Positions 41,891 through 50,724 of a stretch of DNA of 64,000 nucleotides are shown piece after piece. Each line of letters opens with the position of its first letter. The stretch's first letter is position 1. The notes beneath the pieces were generated by a model. It searched no databases. It was not told the origin of the DNA and worked only from the letters and a program-made list of their open reading frames with translations. Both the position numbers and the translations under genes were made by a program. Source of the stretch: Atlantibacter sp032062175. Lineage in GTDB: Bacteria > Pseudomonadota > Gammaproteobacteria > Enterobacterales > Enterobacteriaceae. The stretch lies in assembly GCF_032062175.1 (NCBI RefSeq), contig NZ_DAMBQK010000020.1, positions 1 to 64,000 on the forward strand, written 5' to 3'.

Positions 41891-44575
41891 ATGACTGAGG
41901 AGCCATCGCGCCCCAACCCGGATCGCCTGCTCGCGCGCACCAGCGGGCAGCACCGGGGTAAGCTGAAAATTTTCTTCGGGGCGTGCGCGGGCGTGGGTAA
42001 AACCTACGCCATGCTGACCGAGGCGCGGCGTCTGCACGCCCAGGGCCTGGATGTGCTGGTGGGCGTGGTGGAAACCCACGGACGCCAGGAAACCGCCGCG
42101 CTGGTTGAAGGCTTGCCGGTTCTGCCGTTAAAGCGGCTGGAACATCGTGGGCGGATTGTGCCGGAATTTGACCTTGATGGCGCGCTGGCGCGCCATCCCG
42201 CGCTGATCCTGATGGATGAACTGGCTCACAGCAACGCGCCCGGCTCCCGTCACCCTAAACGCTGGCAGGATGTGGAAGAGCTGCTGGCGGCAGGCATTGA
42301 TGTTTTTACCACCGTTAACGTTCAGCATCTGGAAAGCCTGAATGATGTGGTGGGCGGCGTGACCGGGATCCAGGTGCGCGAAACCGTGCCCGATCCCATT
42401 TTCGATGCCGCCGACGACGTGGTGCTGGTGGATCTCCCGGCGGACGATCTGCGCCAGCGGCTAAACGAAGGTAAAGTCTATATCGCGGGCCAGGCGGAGC
42501 GCGCTATTGAGCATTTCTTTCGCAAAGGCAACCTGATTGCACTACGCGAACTGGCGCTGCGCCGCACCGCCGATCGGGTAGACGATCAAATGCGCGCCTG
42601 GCGCGACAACCCCGGCCAGGAAAAAGTCTGGCATACCCGGGATGCGATTTTGCTGTGCATCGGGCGCGGCAGCGGCCATGAAAAGTTGGTGCGCGCCGCC
42701 GCCCGGCTTGCCGCTAAACTCGGCAGCGTCTGGCACGCCATCTATGTTGAAACGCCACGCCTGCACCGCCTGCCAGAAACTGAGCGCCGCGCCATATTAC
42801 AGGCGTTGAGCCTGGCGCAGGAGCTGGGCGCACAAACCGCCACGCTTGCAGAATCGGCGGAAGAGAAAGCCGTGGCACGCTACGCCCGGGAACATAATCT
42901 GGGCAAAGTGGTTATCGGCAAACGTCCGCGCCGCCTGTTCTGGCGCGATACTTTTGCCGATCGCCTGAACCGCTACGCGCCCGATCTGGATGTGCTGGTC
43001 GTGGCGCTGGAAGACGCCCCTGCCCCGCTGGCTGCAAAACCCGAGGATATCCGCAATTTCAGCGAGCGCTGGCGCATACAGCTAAAAGGCTGCGCGGTTG
43101 CGGTGGCGCTCTGCGCGCTGATTACCCTGCTGGCGAGCCGCTGGCTGATCGCTTTTGAAGCGGCGAATTTAGTCATGCTTTATTTACTCGGCGTGGTGAT
43201 CGTGGCGCTGTTCTACGGGCGCTGGCCGTCGGTGCTGGCGACGTTTATCAACGTGCTGAGCTTTGATTTGTTCTTCGTGAATCCGCGCGGCACGCTGGCG
43301 GTATCGGATGTGCAATATCTCCTCACCTTCGGCGTGATGCTCACGGTGGGGCTGGTTATCGGTAATCTTACCGCCGGGGTACGCTATCAGGCGCGGGTCG
43401 CCCGCTATCGCGAGCAGCGTACCCGCTCGCTGTATGAATTATCCAAATCCCTGTCCGTAGGCCGCACGACGCAGGACATCGCCGCCACCAGCAGCCAGTT
43501 TATCGATGCGACGTTTTTTGCCCGCAGCCAGCTATTGTTGCCCAATGAGCACGGCGCGTTGAAGCCGCAGCCCGATGCCAGCGTGACGCCCTTCTGGGAT
43601 GAAGCCATCGCCCGCTGGAGTTTTGATAACGGTCAGCCTGCGGGCGCAGGCACCGATACGCTCCCCGGCGTGCCCTACCAGATTGTTCCGCTGCGCGCGG
43701 CGGGCAAAACCGTTGGGCTGGTGATTGTTGAGCCCGCGAATCTACGGCTTTTGATGATCCCTGAACAGCAGCGTTTGCTGGAAACCTTTACTCTGCTGGC
43801 GGCAAACGCGCTGGAGCGGCTGGCCCTGACCCGCAGCGAAGAACAGGCGCGGCTGACCAGCGAACGCGAAAAACTGCGTAACTCTCTGCTGGCGGCGCTG
43901 TCACACGATTTACGCACCCCGCTGACGGTGCTGTTCGGCCAGGCGGAGATTCTGACCCTCGATCTGGCGAGTGAAGGCTCGCGCCATGCCCGGCAGGCCA
44001 GCGATATCCGCCAGCATGTGCTGAACACGACCCGGCTGGTAAATAATCTGCTGGATATGGCGCGTATTCAGTCCGGCGGGTTTAGTCTGCAACGCGAATG
44101 GCTCACGCTGGAGGAAGTAGTCGGCAGCGCGCTGAATATGCTGGAACCCGGCCTGGCCGGACGGCAGATTGCGCTGGAGCTTCCCGACCCGTTACAGCTG
44201 ATTTATGTCGATGGCCCGCTGTTTGAGCGGGTGCTGATCAATCTGCTGGAAAACGCCGTCAAATATGCGGGCAGCGCGGCGCAAATCGGCATTCGCAGCA
44301 AAGCGCAGCCCGGCTGGCTGGATATCGAAGTGTGGGATACCGGGCCGGGTATCCCGTCCGGGCAGGAGCAGGCTATTTTCGAGAAATTTTCACGGGGAAA
44401 TAAGGAATCGGCGATCCCGGGAGTTGGGCTTGGGCTGGCAATATGCCAGGCTATTGTTGATGTCCATGGCGGGATAATATACGCCGGTAATCGTCCTGAA
44501 GGCGGCGCCAGTTTCCATATTCAGCTGCCGTTACCTACGCCGCCGGATATGGCGGAAATGCACGAGGCCCTGTGA
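41891..44575 (+). CDS. kdpD: Osmosensitive K+ sensor histidine kinase KdpD
   Basis: KdpD phosphorylates KdpE when K+ is limiting and dephosphorylates it when K+ is high. Order in 894 residues: KdpD N-terminal domain with Walker A GACAGVGKTYAML (about 32-44), a Usp-like domain (about 250-370), four membrane helices (about 400-500), GAF-like region, HisKA with the phospho-His in LAALSHDLRTPL (near 673) and an HATPase domain with ENAVKYAG, DTGPGIP and GVGLGLAI. Length equals E. coli. Its stop overlaps kdpE by 4 bases. Confidence 0.98.
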   Translation: MTEEPSRPNPDRLLARTSGQHRGKLKIFFGACAGVGKTYAMLTEARRLHAQGLDVLVGVVETHGRQETAALVEGLPVLPLKRLEHRGRIVPEFDLDGALARHPALILMDELAHSNAPGSRHPKRWQDVEELLAAGIDVFTTVNVQHLESLNDVVGGVTGIQVRETVPDPIFDAADDVVLVDLPADDLRQRLNEGKVYIAGQAERAIEHFFRKGNLIALRELALRRTADRVDDQMRAWRDNPGQEKVWHTRDAILLCIGRGSGHEKLVRAAARLAAKLGSVWHAIYVETPRLHRLPETERRAILQALSLAQELGAQTATLAESAEEKAVARYAREHNLGKVVIGKRPRRLFWRDTFADRLNRYAPDLDVLVVALEDAPAPLAAKPEDIRNFSERWRIQLKGCAVAVALCALITLLASRWLIAFEAANLVMLYLLGVVIVALFYGRWPSVLATFINVLSFDLFFVNPRGTLAVSDVQYLLTFGVMLTVGLVIGNLTAGVRYQARVARYREQRTRSLYELSKSLSVGRTTQDIAATSSQFIDATFFARSQLLLPNEHGALKPQPDASVTPFWDEAIARWSFDNGQPAGAGTDTLPGVPYQIVPLRAAGKTVGLVIVEPANLRLLMIPEQQRLLETFTLLAANALERLALTRSEEQARLTSEREKLRNSLLAALSHDLRTPLTVLFGQAEILTLDLASEGSRHARQASDIRQHVLNTTRLVNNLLDMARIQSGGFSLQREWLTLEEVVGSALNMLEPGLAGRQIALELPDPLQLIYVDGPLFERVLINLLENAVKYAGSAAQIGIRSKAQPGWLDIEVWDTGPGIPSGQEQAIFEKFSRGNKESAIPGVGLGLAICQAIVDVHGGIIYAGNRPEGGASFHIQLPLPTPPDMAEMHEAL

Positions 44576-45249
44576 CTACCGTTCTGATTATCGAAGATGA
44601 AAAAGAGATCCGCCGTTTTCTGCGCATCGCGCTGGAAGCGGATTCCCTGCGGGTGTATGACGCAGAAACGTTGCAGCGCGGGCTGATTGAAGCTGCCACC
44701 CGCAAGCCCGACCTGGTGATCCTCGACCTGGGCCTGCCGGACGGCGATGGCATCGGTTTTATTAGCGAATTTCGCCAGTGGAGCCAGGCGCCAATTATTG
44801 TGCTGTCGGCGCGCAGTGAAGAGACCGATAAGATTACCGCACTGGATGCGGGTGCTGACGATTACCTGAGCAAACCGTTTGGGATTGGCGAGTTGCAGGC
44901 GCGGCTGCGCGTGGCGCTGCGCCGCCAGCAAACGCGGCCAGAGGGCGATGCGGTGTATCAGTTTTCCGGGATTAGCGTGGATATCCCCGCGCGGCGCATT
45001 ACCCGTGATGAACAGGAAATTCATCTTACACCCATCGAATTTCGGTTACTGGCCGTACTGTTGAACCACCATGGAAAAGTGCTAACCCAGAGACAACTGC
45101 TAAATCAGGTATGGGGACCTAATGCGGTTGAGCACAGCCACTACCTGCGTATCTATATGGGACATTTACGCCAGAAGCTGGAAGCCGACCCGGCGCGGCC
45201 GCGGCATTTGCTCACTGAAACCGGGATAGGCTACCGGTTTATGCTGTAA
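44572..45249 (+). CDS. kdpE: Response regulator KdpE (OmpR family)
   Basis: KdpE activates kdpFABC. The GTG start at 44572 overlaps the kdpD stop (GTGA). The 225 residues comprise a receiver domain with Asp52 (LVILDLGLPDGDG), Thr/Ser and Lys at LSARSEE and LSKPFGIGEL, and a C-terminal winged helix with LTPIEFRLLAVL and YLRIYMGHLRQKLE. Identical length to E. coli KdpE. Confidence 0.98.
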   Translation: MTTVLIIEDEKEIRRFLRIALEADSLRVYDAETLQRGLIEAATRKPDLVILDLGLPDGDGIGFISEFRQWSQAPIIVLSARSEETDKITALDAGADDYLSKPFGIGELQARLRVALRRQQTRPEGDAVYQFSGISVDIPARRITRDEQEIHLTPIEFRLLAVLLNHHGKVLTQRQLLNQVWGPNAVEHSHYLRIYMGHLRQKLEADPARPRHLLTETGIGYRFML

Positions 45250-45279
45250 GCGCACCTGTTAACGTTGAGGGTATTTGAT

Positions 45280-45693
45280 ATGAAAAATAGTGTTGCAGCT
45301 TCTGTCATGATTCTGACCCTCACCGCCTGCTCTGGCACACAATTAGGCGTTGGAGTGGGAACCGGCTTTCCGAGTGTGGGTGTCGGCGCTGGCCTGTCAT
45401 TCCCTGTTGGTCAGAATACCAGGCCAGACGACGAATCCTATGCTCAAACCCTCACCCGTGAGATTTACGCCAGGATTAGCGATACTGGCCAATATGCGGG
45501 CAAACTCTGCACTATTCGCATCGCAACGGATGCCGAAGGCACCGTCACGGATGTTATGCGTCTGGAAGGCGACCCGCGCTGGTGCGATCGGGTGATGGCA
45601 GCCGCAACACAGCTCTATCGCGTCCCCGCGCCACCGGCTGCTATGGTAGACCGTCTGCAACAAGGGCTGGTGATTGATTTGATCCCCAGGTAA
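45280..45693 (+). CDS. Lipoprotein with a TolA domain-III-like C-terminus
   Basis: From ATG 45280, preceded by GAGGG, the product is 137 residues. The N-terminus has a lipoprotein signal peptide with lipobox LTAC (Cys17), followed by Ser, predicting outer-membrane sorting, and a Gly/Val-rich stretch with GVGVGTGFPSVGVGAGLSF. Residues about 55-137 resemble domain III of TolA: YAGKLCTIRI here against FAGKVCTLRI in TolA, a shared EGD, and cysteines 77 and 102 with exactly the C-x24-C spacing of TolA C364/C389; PAPP matches the TolA PKPP. It lies 30 bases after kdpE and has its own terminator-like hairpin downstream. Function unknown; I do not recall it next to kdpE in K-12. Confidence 0.9.
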   Translation: MKNSVAASVMILTLTACSGTQLGVGVGTGFPSVGVGAGLSFPVGQNTRPDDESYAQTLTREIYARISDTGQYAGKLCTIRIATDAEGTVTDVMRLEGDPRWCDRVMAAATQLYRVPAPPAAMVDRLQQGLVIDLIPR

Positions 45694-45702
45694 ACCCAGG
45701 TC

Positions 45703-45765
45703 AAGGGCGGGGTTGGCAATCGAGAGGTAAATTTGTTAACAAAAGCGAGTGACCCGCCCTTTTTT
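45703..45765 (+). terminator. Long-loop terminator after the TolA-like lipoprotein gene
   Basis: AAGGGCGGG (45703-45711) pairs perfectly with CCCGCCCTT (45753-45761), followed by TTTTTT. The loop of 41 bases contains the smaller palindrome TTTGTTAACAAA. It is 9 bases after the stop codon and would also end kdp read-through. The long loop makes it less typical. Confidence 0.55.
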
Positions 45766-46268
45766 GGCCTGTCTGTCATCGGGATTGTTAACATTTGTGG
45801 CTATTCATATGTGTGCATTTTTATGCACTTTTCCGAACAATCGGATTTCATAAATTGACAAACAACCGCATTCCGGTCTTGTCCAGATAAAACCCAGGTG
45901 AATGTGGAAAGCTTTTGCTCCTGGGGTTAAGAAAATGAAATGATGTTTTTATTTGAATGAGCCTTTTTATTAGCGCATTCTTTTTTTGGCTGCCATTGAA
46001 TAACCCTGAAATTAATTCGAATAAATAACCAATACATTAACGCGTTATTTAACCGCAATTAAAAATACAAATGTTACACAATCTAACCAGACATTGTTAC
46101 ACAAACATATCCACTGATAACGCGGGTGAACTATAGTGGATTACTCTGCATTAATTTGTTCTCGTGCGTATATGTAGTGAAACTAAATCATTTTATTGAT
46201 ACTCGTCACGGTTTATCCTTTTGCCGGAGATAAAATAGCCTCGCCTTTATTTAGAAAAGGATTTAATT
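45766..46268 (+). promoter_or_regulatory. AT-rich upstream region of speFL-speF
   Basis: About 500 bases without a credible gene precede speFL. TGTTACACAA occurs twice (46072-46081 and 46095-46104), 23 bases apart, which is roughly two helical turns and resembles activator half-sites such as those of OmpR. TATAGT (46132-46137) is a possible -10 about 130 bases before speFL. In E. coli speF is induced at mildly acid pH. Which of these elements act is unknown. Confidence 0.4.
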
Positions 46269-46373
46269 ATGGAAAACAACAACCGGTTAATGCCGCATAT
46301 AAGGCGAACCACACATATAATGATGTTTGCCCATCGTAACAGCTTCGATTTCCACTTCTTTAACGCCCGATAG
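46269..46373 (+). CDS. speFL: Leader peptide SpeFL, ornithine-sensing arrest peptide
   Basis: The 34-codon ORF encodes MENNNRLMPHIRRTTHIMM continuing to FAHRNSFDFHFFNAR, almost the E. coli/Salmonella SpeFL (Orf34). In those species ribosomes translating it capture ornithine, stall near its end and prevent Rho-dependent termination, so speF-potE is expressed only when ornithine is present. AAGGA precedes the ATG by 8 bases. The conserved HIRRTTHIM and RNSFDFHFFNAR segments include the ornithine-binding part. It lies 271 bases before speF. Confidence 0.96.
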   Translation: MENNNRLMPHIRRTTHIMMFAHRNSFDFHFFNAR

Positions 46374-46644
46374 CCACGTCCTGGCAGGTGCGCCATAGCA
46401 CAGGCCTCTTCACACCCTATGTCTTTTTTGGGTTTCAATGCCTGCGCGTGATCGCGTCTGATCTCTGATAAAGCCAATTTTTAAAATCAATCGCCGGATT
46501 GAAGGCTTTATTCATCCTAAAAAATAGCGTCGATTATTTTGCTGCCTTTTGGCTGCACAATACTCCTTTGCTTAATTTCCGGTGTCATTCAATTTCTTAA
46601 TAAAAGAAATTGCGGGAAAGTATTGCTTAAAATTCAGGATTACC
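46374..46644 (+). promoter_or_regulatory. speF leader (271 bases) between SpeFL and speF
   Basis: No ORF is credible here. The first part is C-rich and G-poor in places (CCACGTCCTGG, CCTCTTCACACCC), followed by TTTTTT, which suits a Rho-loading site and pausing. By analogy with E. coli this is the segment where Rho acts if SpeFL does not stall. Confidence 0.6.
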
Positions 46645-48843
46645 ATGCAAAAGTTAAAAATTGCGGTTAGCCGCATCTGTCCGGACTGCGTTAATACTCA
46701 ACGGGAAGTCGTTTCAATTATGGATACCGATTTTATTGATATCGCTGCCGCCGTCGTGGCGCTAGCCGATATTGATAACGGTATTATTGATAAAATCGAG
46801 CGTACCGGTTTTGGTCTGCCGATTTTTATCGCGACCCATAATAATGAACGTGTTCCCGAACACTGGTTAGCGCGTATCAACGGCGTGTTTGAAATCAGCG
46901 AGTCTCGTTCGGAATTCTATGGCCGCCAGCTTGAGGCCGCCGCAGCGAAATACGAAACCAGCCTGAAACCGCCGTTCTTCCGCGCCCTGGTTGATTACGT
47001 CAAACAAGGCAACAGCGCGTTTGATTGCCCCGGCCACCAGGGGGGTCAGTTCTTCCGCCGTCACCCGACGGGCAATCAGTTCGTGAATTTCTTCGGCGAA
47101 ACCCTGTTCCGCTCCGATTTGTGTAATGCGGACGTAGCGATGGGCGATTTGCTGATCCACGAAGGCGCGCCGTGCACGGCTCAAAAACACGCTGCCAAAG
47201 TGTTTAATGCCGATAAAACCTATTTTGTGCTCAACGGCACCTCTTCCTCTAACAAAGTGGTGCTGAATGCGCTGCTGGCACCGGGCGACCTGGTATTGTT
47301 TGACCGCAACAACCATAAGTCGAACCATCATGGCGCGCTATTACAGGCGGGCGCAACACCGGTTTACCTGGAAACAGCCCGTAACCCGTACGGCTTTATC
47401 GGCGGGATCGACGCGCACTGCTTCGAAGAGCGCTATCTGCGTGACAGCATCCGTGAAGTGGCTGCCGACCGCGCCCAGGACGCCCGTCCGTTCCGCCTGG
47501 CGGTGATCCAGTTAGGCACCTATGACGGCACCATTTATAACGCGCGTCAGGTGGTGGATAAGATTGGTCATCTGTGTGACTACATCCTGTTCGACTCCGC
47601 GTGGGTGGGTTATGAGCAGTTTATTCCGATGATGGCGGACTGCTCGCCGCTGCTGCTGGAGCTGACCGAAAATGATCCGGGCATTCTGGTGACCCAGTCT
47701 GTACATAAGCAACAGGCCGGGTTCTCCCAGACTTCGCAGATCCATAAAAAGGACAGCCATATCAAGGGGCAGGATCGCTATGTTTCCCATAAGCGTATGA
47801 ATAACGCGTTTATGATGCATGCCTCCACCAGCCCTTTCTATCCGTTGTTCGCGGCGCTGGACGTTAATGCCCGTATGCATGAAGGCGAAGGCGGCAAACA
47901 GATGTGGATGAACTGCGTGGAAGTCGGTATCGATACCCGTAAGCTGATCCTCAACAACTGTCACCATATTCGTCCGTTCGTGCCTGCTACTGTTGACGGC
48001 AAAGCATGGGAAAGCTGGGATACCCAACAGATCGCCCGCGATCTGCGCTTCTTCCACTTTGTACCAGGCGACAAATGGCATGCGTTCGAGGGCTATGCGG
48101 AGCATCAGTATTTCGTCGACCCCTGCAAACTGCTGCTGACCACGCCGGGCATCAATGCCGCTACCGGCGAATACGACACCTTTGGCGTGCCGGCCACCAT
48201 TCTTGCCAACTTCCTGCGTGAGAACGGCGTGGTACCGGAGAAATGCGACCTCAACTCGATCCTGTTCCTGCTCACGCCTGCTGAAGAGATGGGCAAAATG
48301 CAGCAACTGGTGGCGCTGTTGGTCCGTTTCGAGCAGTTACTGGAACACGACGCACCACTGAGTGAAGTGCTGCCGTCGCTCTGGAAACAACATCAGGAAC
48401 GTTACGGCGAATACACCCTGCGCCAGCTTTGCCAGGAAATGCATGACTTCTATGCCAGCCACAACGTGAAACAGCTTCAGAAAGAGATGTTCCGTAAAGA
48501 GTACTTCCCGCGCGTGGTGATGAACCCGCAAGACGCCAACTACGCCTTTATCCGTGGGCAAACCGAGCTGGTGAAACTCAGCGATGCAGAAGGCCGCGTG
48601 GCGGCTGAAGGCGCGCTGCCTTACCCGCCGGGCGTGCTGTGCGTAGTCCCGGGCGAAATCTGGGGCGGCGCGGTGTTGCGCTACTTTCAGGCGCTGGAGG
48701 AAGGCATCAACCTGCTGCCGGGCTTCGCACCGGAACTCCAGGGAGTGTATGTCGAGGAGCATGACGGTCGTAAACAGGTGTGGTGCCACGTTATCAAGCA
48801 GCCCGTGGTGAAAGCGTCAGCACAAAAGGAAATCAGATTATGA
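46645..48843 (+). CDS. speF: Ornithine decarboxylase, inducible
   Basis: SpeF is a PLP enzyme that decarboxylates ornithine to putrescine, consuming a proton. ATG 46645, preceded by AGGAT, gives 732 residues like E. coli; an upstream extension to 46582 is rejected. The N-terminal wing (residues 1-105) is more diverged, while the core is conserved: DCPGHQGGQFFRRHP, GTSSSNKVVLNALL, FDRNNHKSNHHGALL and the PLP-lysine motif SVHKQQAGFSQTSQIHKKDSH. Its stop overlaps the potE start (ATGA). Confidence 0.98.
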   Translation: MQKLKIAVSRICPDCVNTQREVVSIMDTDFIDIAAAVVALADIDNGIIDKIERTGFGLPIFIATHNNERVPEHWLARINGVFEISESRSEFYGRQLEAAAAKYETSLKPPFFRALVDYVKQGNSAFDCPGHQGGQFFRRHPTGNQFVNFFGETLFRSDLCNADVAMGDLLIHEGAPCTAQKHAAKVFNADKTYFVLNGTSSSNKVVLNALLAPGDLVLFDRNNHKSNHHGALLQAGATPVYLETARNPYGFIGGIDAHCFEERYLRDSIREVAADRAQDARPFRLAVIQLGTYDGTIYNARQVVDKIGHLCDYILFDSAWVGYEQFIPMMADCSPLLLELTENDPGILVTQSVHKQQAGFSQTSQIHKKDSHIKGQDRYVSHKRMNNAFMMHASTSPFYPLFAALDVNARMHEGEGGKQMWMNCVEVGIDTRKLILNNCHHIRPFVPATVDGKAWESWDTQQIARDLRFFHFVPGDKWHAFEGYAEHQYFVDPCKLLLTTPGINAATGEYDTFGVPATILANFLRENGVVPEKCDLNSILFLLTPAEEMGKMQQLVALLVRFEQLLEHDAPLSEVLPSLWKQHQERYGEYTLRQLCQEMHDFYASHNVKQLQKEMFRKEYFPRVVMNPQDANYAFIRGQTELVKLSDAEGRVAAEGALPYPPGVLCVVPGEIWGGAVLRYFQALEEGINLLPGFAPELQGVYVEEHDGRKQVWCHVIKQPVVKASAQKEIRL

Positions 48844-50153
48844 GTAAATCCAATAAGATGGGCGTGGTGCCGCTCACAATATTGACCATGGTGAACATGA
48901 TGGGCTCCGGCATCATCATGCTGCCCACCAAACTGGCGGAAGTGGGGACGATTTCGATTATCTCCTGGCTGGTCACGGCATTAGGATCGACGGCGCTGGC
49001 CTGGGCCTTCGCAAAATGCGGCATGTTCAGCCGCAAATCTGGCGGCATGGGCGGTTACGCTGAATACGCATTCGGTAAATCCGGCAACTTCATGGCTAAC
49101 TATACCTATGGGGTATCGCTGCTGATCGCCAACGTGGCGATTGCGATTTCCGCCGTGGGTTACGGTAGCGAGCTGTTCGGCGCGACGCTCAGCCCGGTAC
49201 AGATCGGTATCGCCACGATTTGCGTACTGTGGATTTGCACCGTCGCCAACTTTGGCGGCGCGCGCATCACCGGGCAAATCAGCGGCATTACGGTATGGGG
49301 CGTGATCATTCCGGTGGTCGGTCTGTCGGTGATTGGCTGGTTCTGGTTCAGCCCGACGATGTATGCCGAATCCTGGAACCCGCACAACGTGCCGTTCTTC
49401 GACGCCGTTGGCTCATCCATCGCCATGACGCTGTGGGCATTTTTAGGGCTGGAATCCGCCTGCGCCAACACCGAAGTGGTGGAAAACCCGGAACGCAACG
49501 TGCCGATCGCAGTACTGGGCGGGACGCTGGGCGCGGCGGTGATTTATATCGTCTCTACCAACGTAATCGCCGGGATTGTGCCGAATATGGACCTGGCTAA
49601 CTCCACCGCGCCGTTCGGTCTGGCCTTCGCGCAAATGTTCACGCCGACCGTGGGCAAAGTGATCATGGGCCTGATGGTGATGTCCTGCTGCGGTTCGCTG
49701 CTCGGCTGGCAGTTTACGATTGCCCAGGTGTTTAAATCCTCAGCGGATGAAGGGTACTTCCCGAAAATCTTCTCGAAAGTGTCTAAAACTGAAGCACCGG
49801 TTAAAGGCATGCTGACGATTGTGATTTTCCAGAGCGTGCTGGCGCTGATGACCATCAGCCCGTCGCTGAATAATCAGTTTAACGTGCTGGTTAACCTGGC
49901 GGTTGTCACCAACATCATTCCGTACATTCTGTCGATGGCGGCGCTGGTGATTATTCAGAAAGTGGCGAAGGTCGATCCGGGTAAAGCGAAAGCGGCAAAC
50001 TTCGTGGCATTGATCGGGGCGATTTACAGCTTCTATGCGCTCTACTCCTCAGGTTCCGAAGCGATGCTGTATGGCGCAATGGTGACCTTTATGGGCTGGA
50101 CGCTGTACGGGCTGGTATCGCCGCGCTTTGAATTGACCAATAAACATGGCTAA
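48840..50153 (+). CDS. potE: Putrescine-ornithine antiporter
   Basis: PotE is an APC-family inner-membrane transporter that exchanges external ornithine for putrescine made by SpeF, completing an acid-resistance and polyamine cycle. From ATG 48840 the product is 437 residues (E. coli 439), with about 12 helices. The substrate-site region GSGIIMLPTKLAEVG, the GLESACANTEVVENPERNVP loop and the C-terminal LVSPRFEL are conserved. An N-terminal extension inside speF is rejected. Confidence 0.98.
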   Translation: MSKSNKMGVVPLTILTMVNMMGSGIIMLPTKLAEVGTISIISWLVTALGSTALAWAFAKCGMFSRKSGGMGGYAEYAFGKSGNFMANYTYGVSLLIANVAIAISAVGYGSELFGATLSPVQIGIATICVLWICTVANFGGARITGQISGITVWGVIIPVVGLSVIGWFWFSPTMYAESWNPHNVPFFDAVGSSIAMTLWAFLGLESACANTEVVENPERNVPIAVLGGTLGAAVIYIVSTNVIAGIVPNMDLANSTAPFGLAFAQMFTPTVGKVIMGLMVMSCCGSLLGWQFTIAQVFKSSADEGYFPKIFSKVSKTEAPVKGMLTIVIFQSVLALMTISPSLNNQFNVLVNLAVVTNIIPYILSMAALVIIQKVAKVDPGKAKAANFVALIGAIYSFYALYSSGSEAMLYGAMVTFMGWTLYGLVSPRFELTNKHG

Positions 50154-50180
50154 TTGCTAAGCACCAGAAAACATCAATCC

Positions 50181-50216
50181 AATGCCGGTTCCTTAAGGGG
50201 ACCGGCATTATTTTTA
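50181..50216 (+). terminator. Terminator after potE
   Basis: AATGCCGGTTCC (50181-50192) pairs with GGGACCGGCATT (50198-50209) over 12 positions including one G-T pair, followed by ATTTTT. It lies 27 bases after the potE stop. Confidence 0.88.
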
Positions 50217-50225
50217 ACTGACGCC

Positions 50226-50434
50226 TTAGTGCATCACTATTATGCCCAAAACTGCTAACCCGGCTACGGCACCTATCAGATACACTGGTGACATCGCAAC
50301 ATCAGCGGCAATAGCCACCGGGTACAGAGCGCGTTTTGCAGAGAGCCCGTTTCGGGTACAGACACCCCAGTGTCAATAACGCTGCGCAGTGTATACAGGT
50401 GCCTGATTGCACACAACACTACCGCTGCCATCAT
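50226..50434 (-). pseudogene. Possible frameshifted remnant of a small lipoprotein-like gene
   Basis: On the minus strand a frame starting MMAAVVLCAIRHLYTLRSV and running to ETGSLQNAL appears to continue in the next frame as ALYPVAIAADVAMSPVYLIG to the stop TAA at 50226, ending GLAVLGIIVMH. The second part has the look of the conserved C-terminus of small YceK/YidQ-type lipoproteins. A single-base shift near 50328 would join the halves. Evidence is weak, and the approximately 410 bases between the potE and pgm terminators otherwise hold nothing I can name. Confidence 0.22.
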
Positions 50435-50618
50435 GCCTACAGCATCAAAACGGCAGACGAAATGATATGTACTGCCCCACCCTCCCAAATTTTTATACCA
50501 GACATGAACCAAGACAGACCGATAATTAACCGTAGTATCGAAGTTACAGGAAATTTGTGCAGGCCAACGTTATTGTTGCGGAAGAAGAGTAAAACCGGTG
50601 GAGAGATAAGCGCCATTT

Positions 50619-50650
50619 AAAAAGGGTTCATGCACGTGCATGAACCCTTT
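50619..50650 (-). terminator. Terminator after pgm
   Basis: AAAGGGTTCATGCA (50621-50634) and TGCATGAACCCTTT (50637-50650) form a perfect 14-bp stem with a minimal loop. On the minus strand the transcript continues TTTTTAAATGG. It is about 75 bases after the pgm stop. Confidence 0.75.
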
Positions 50651-50724
50651 AGACATTTATAGCTGAATCAGTCTGGGGACCCTGAAGCGAACGGCATTAA
50701 GCGCTGGCGCTATTGTTCCTGGTC

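Noticed and set aside
50336..50620. 94-residue plus-strand ORF between potE and pgm
   Set aside because: No SD, no recognisable domain, and it runs into the pgm terminator.
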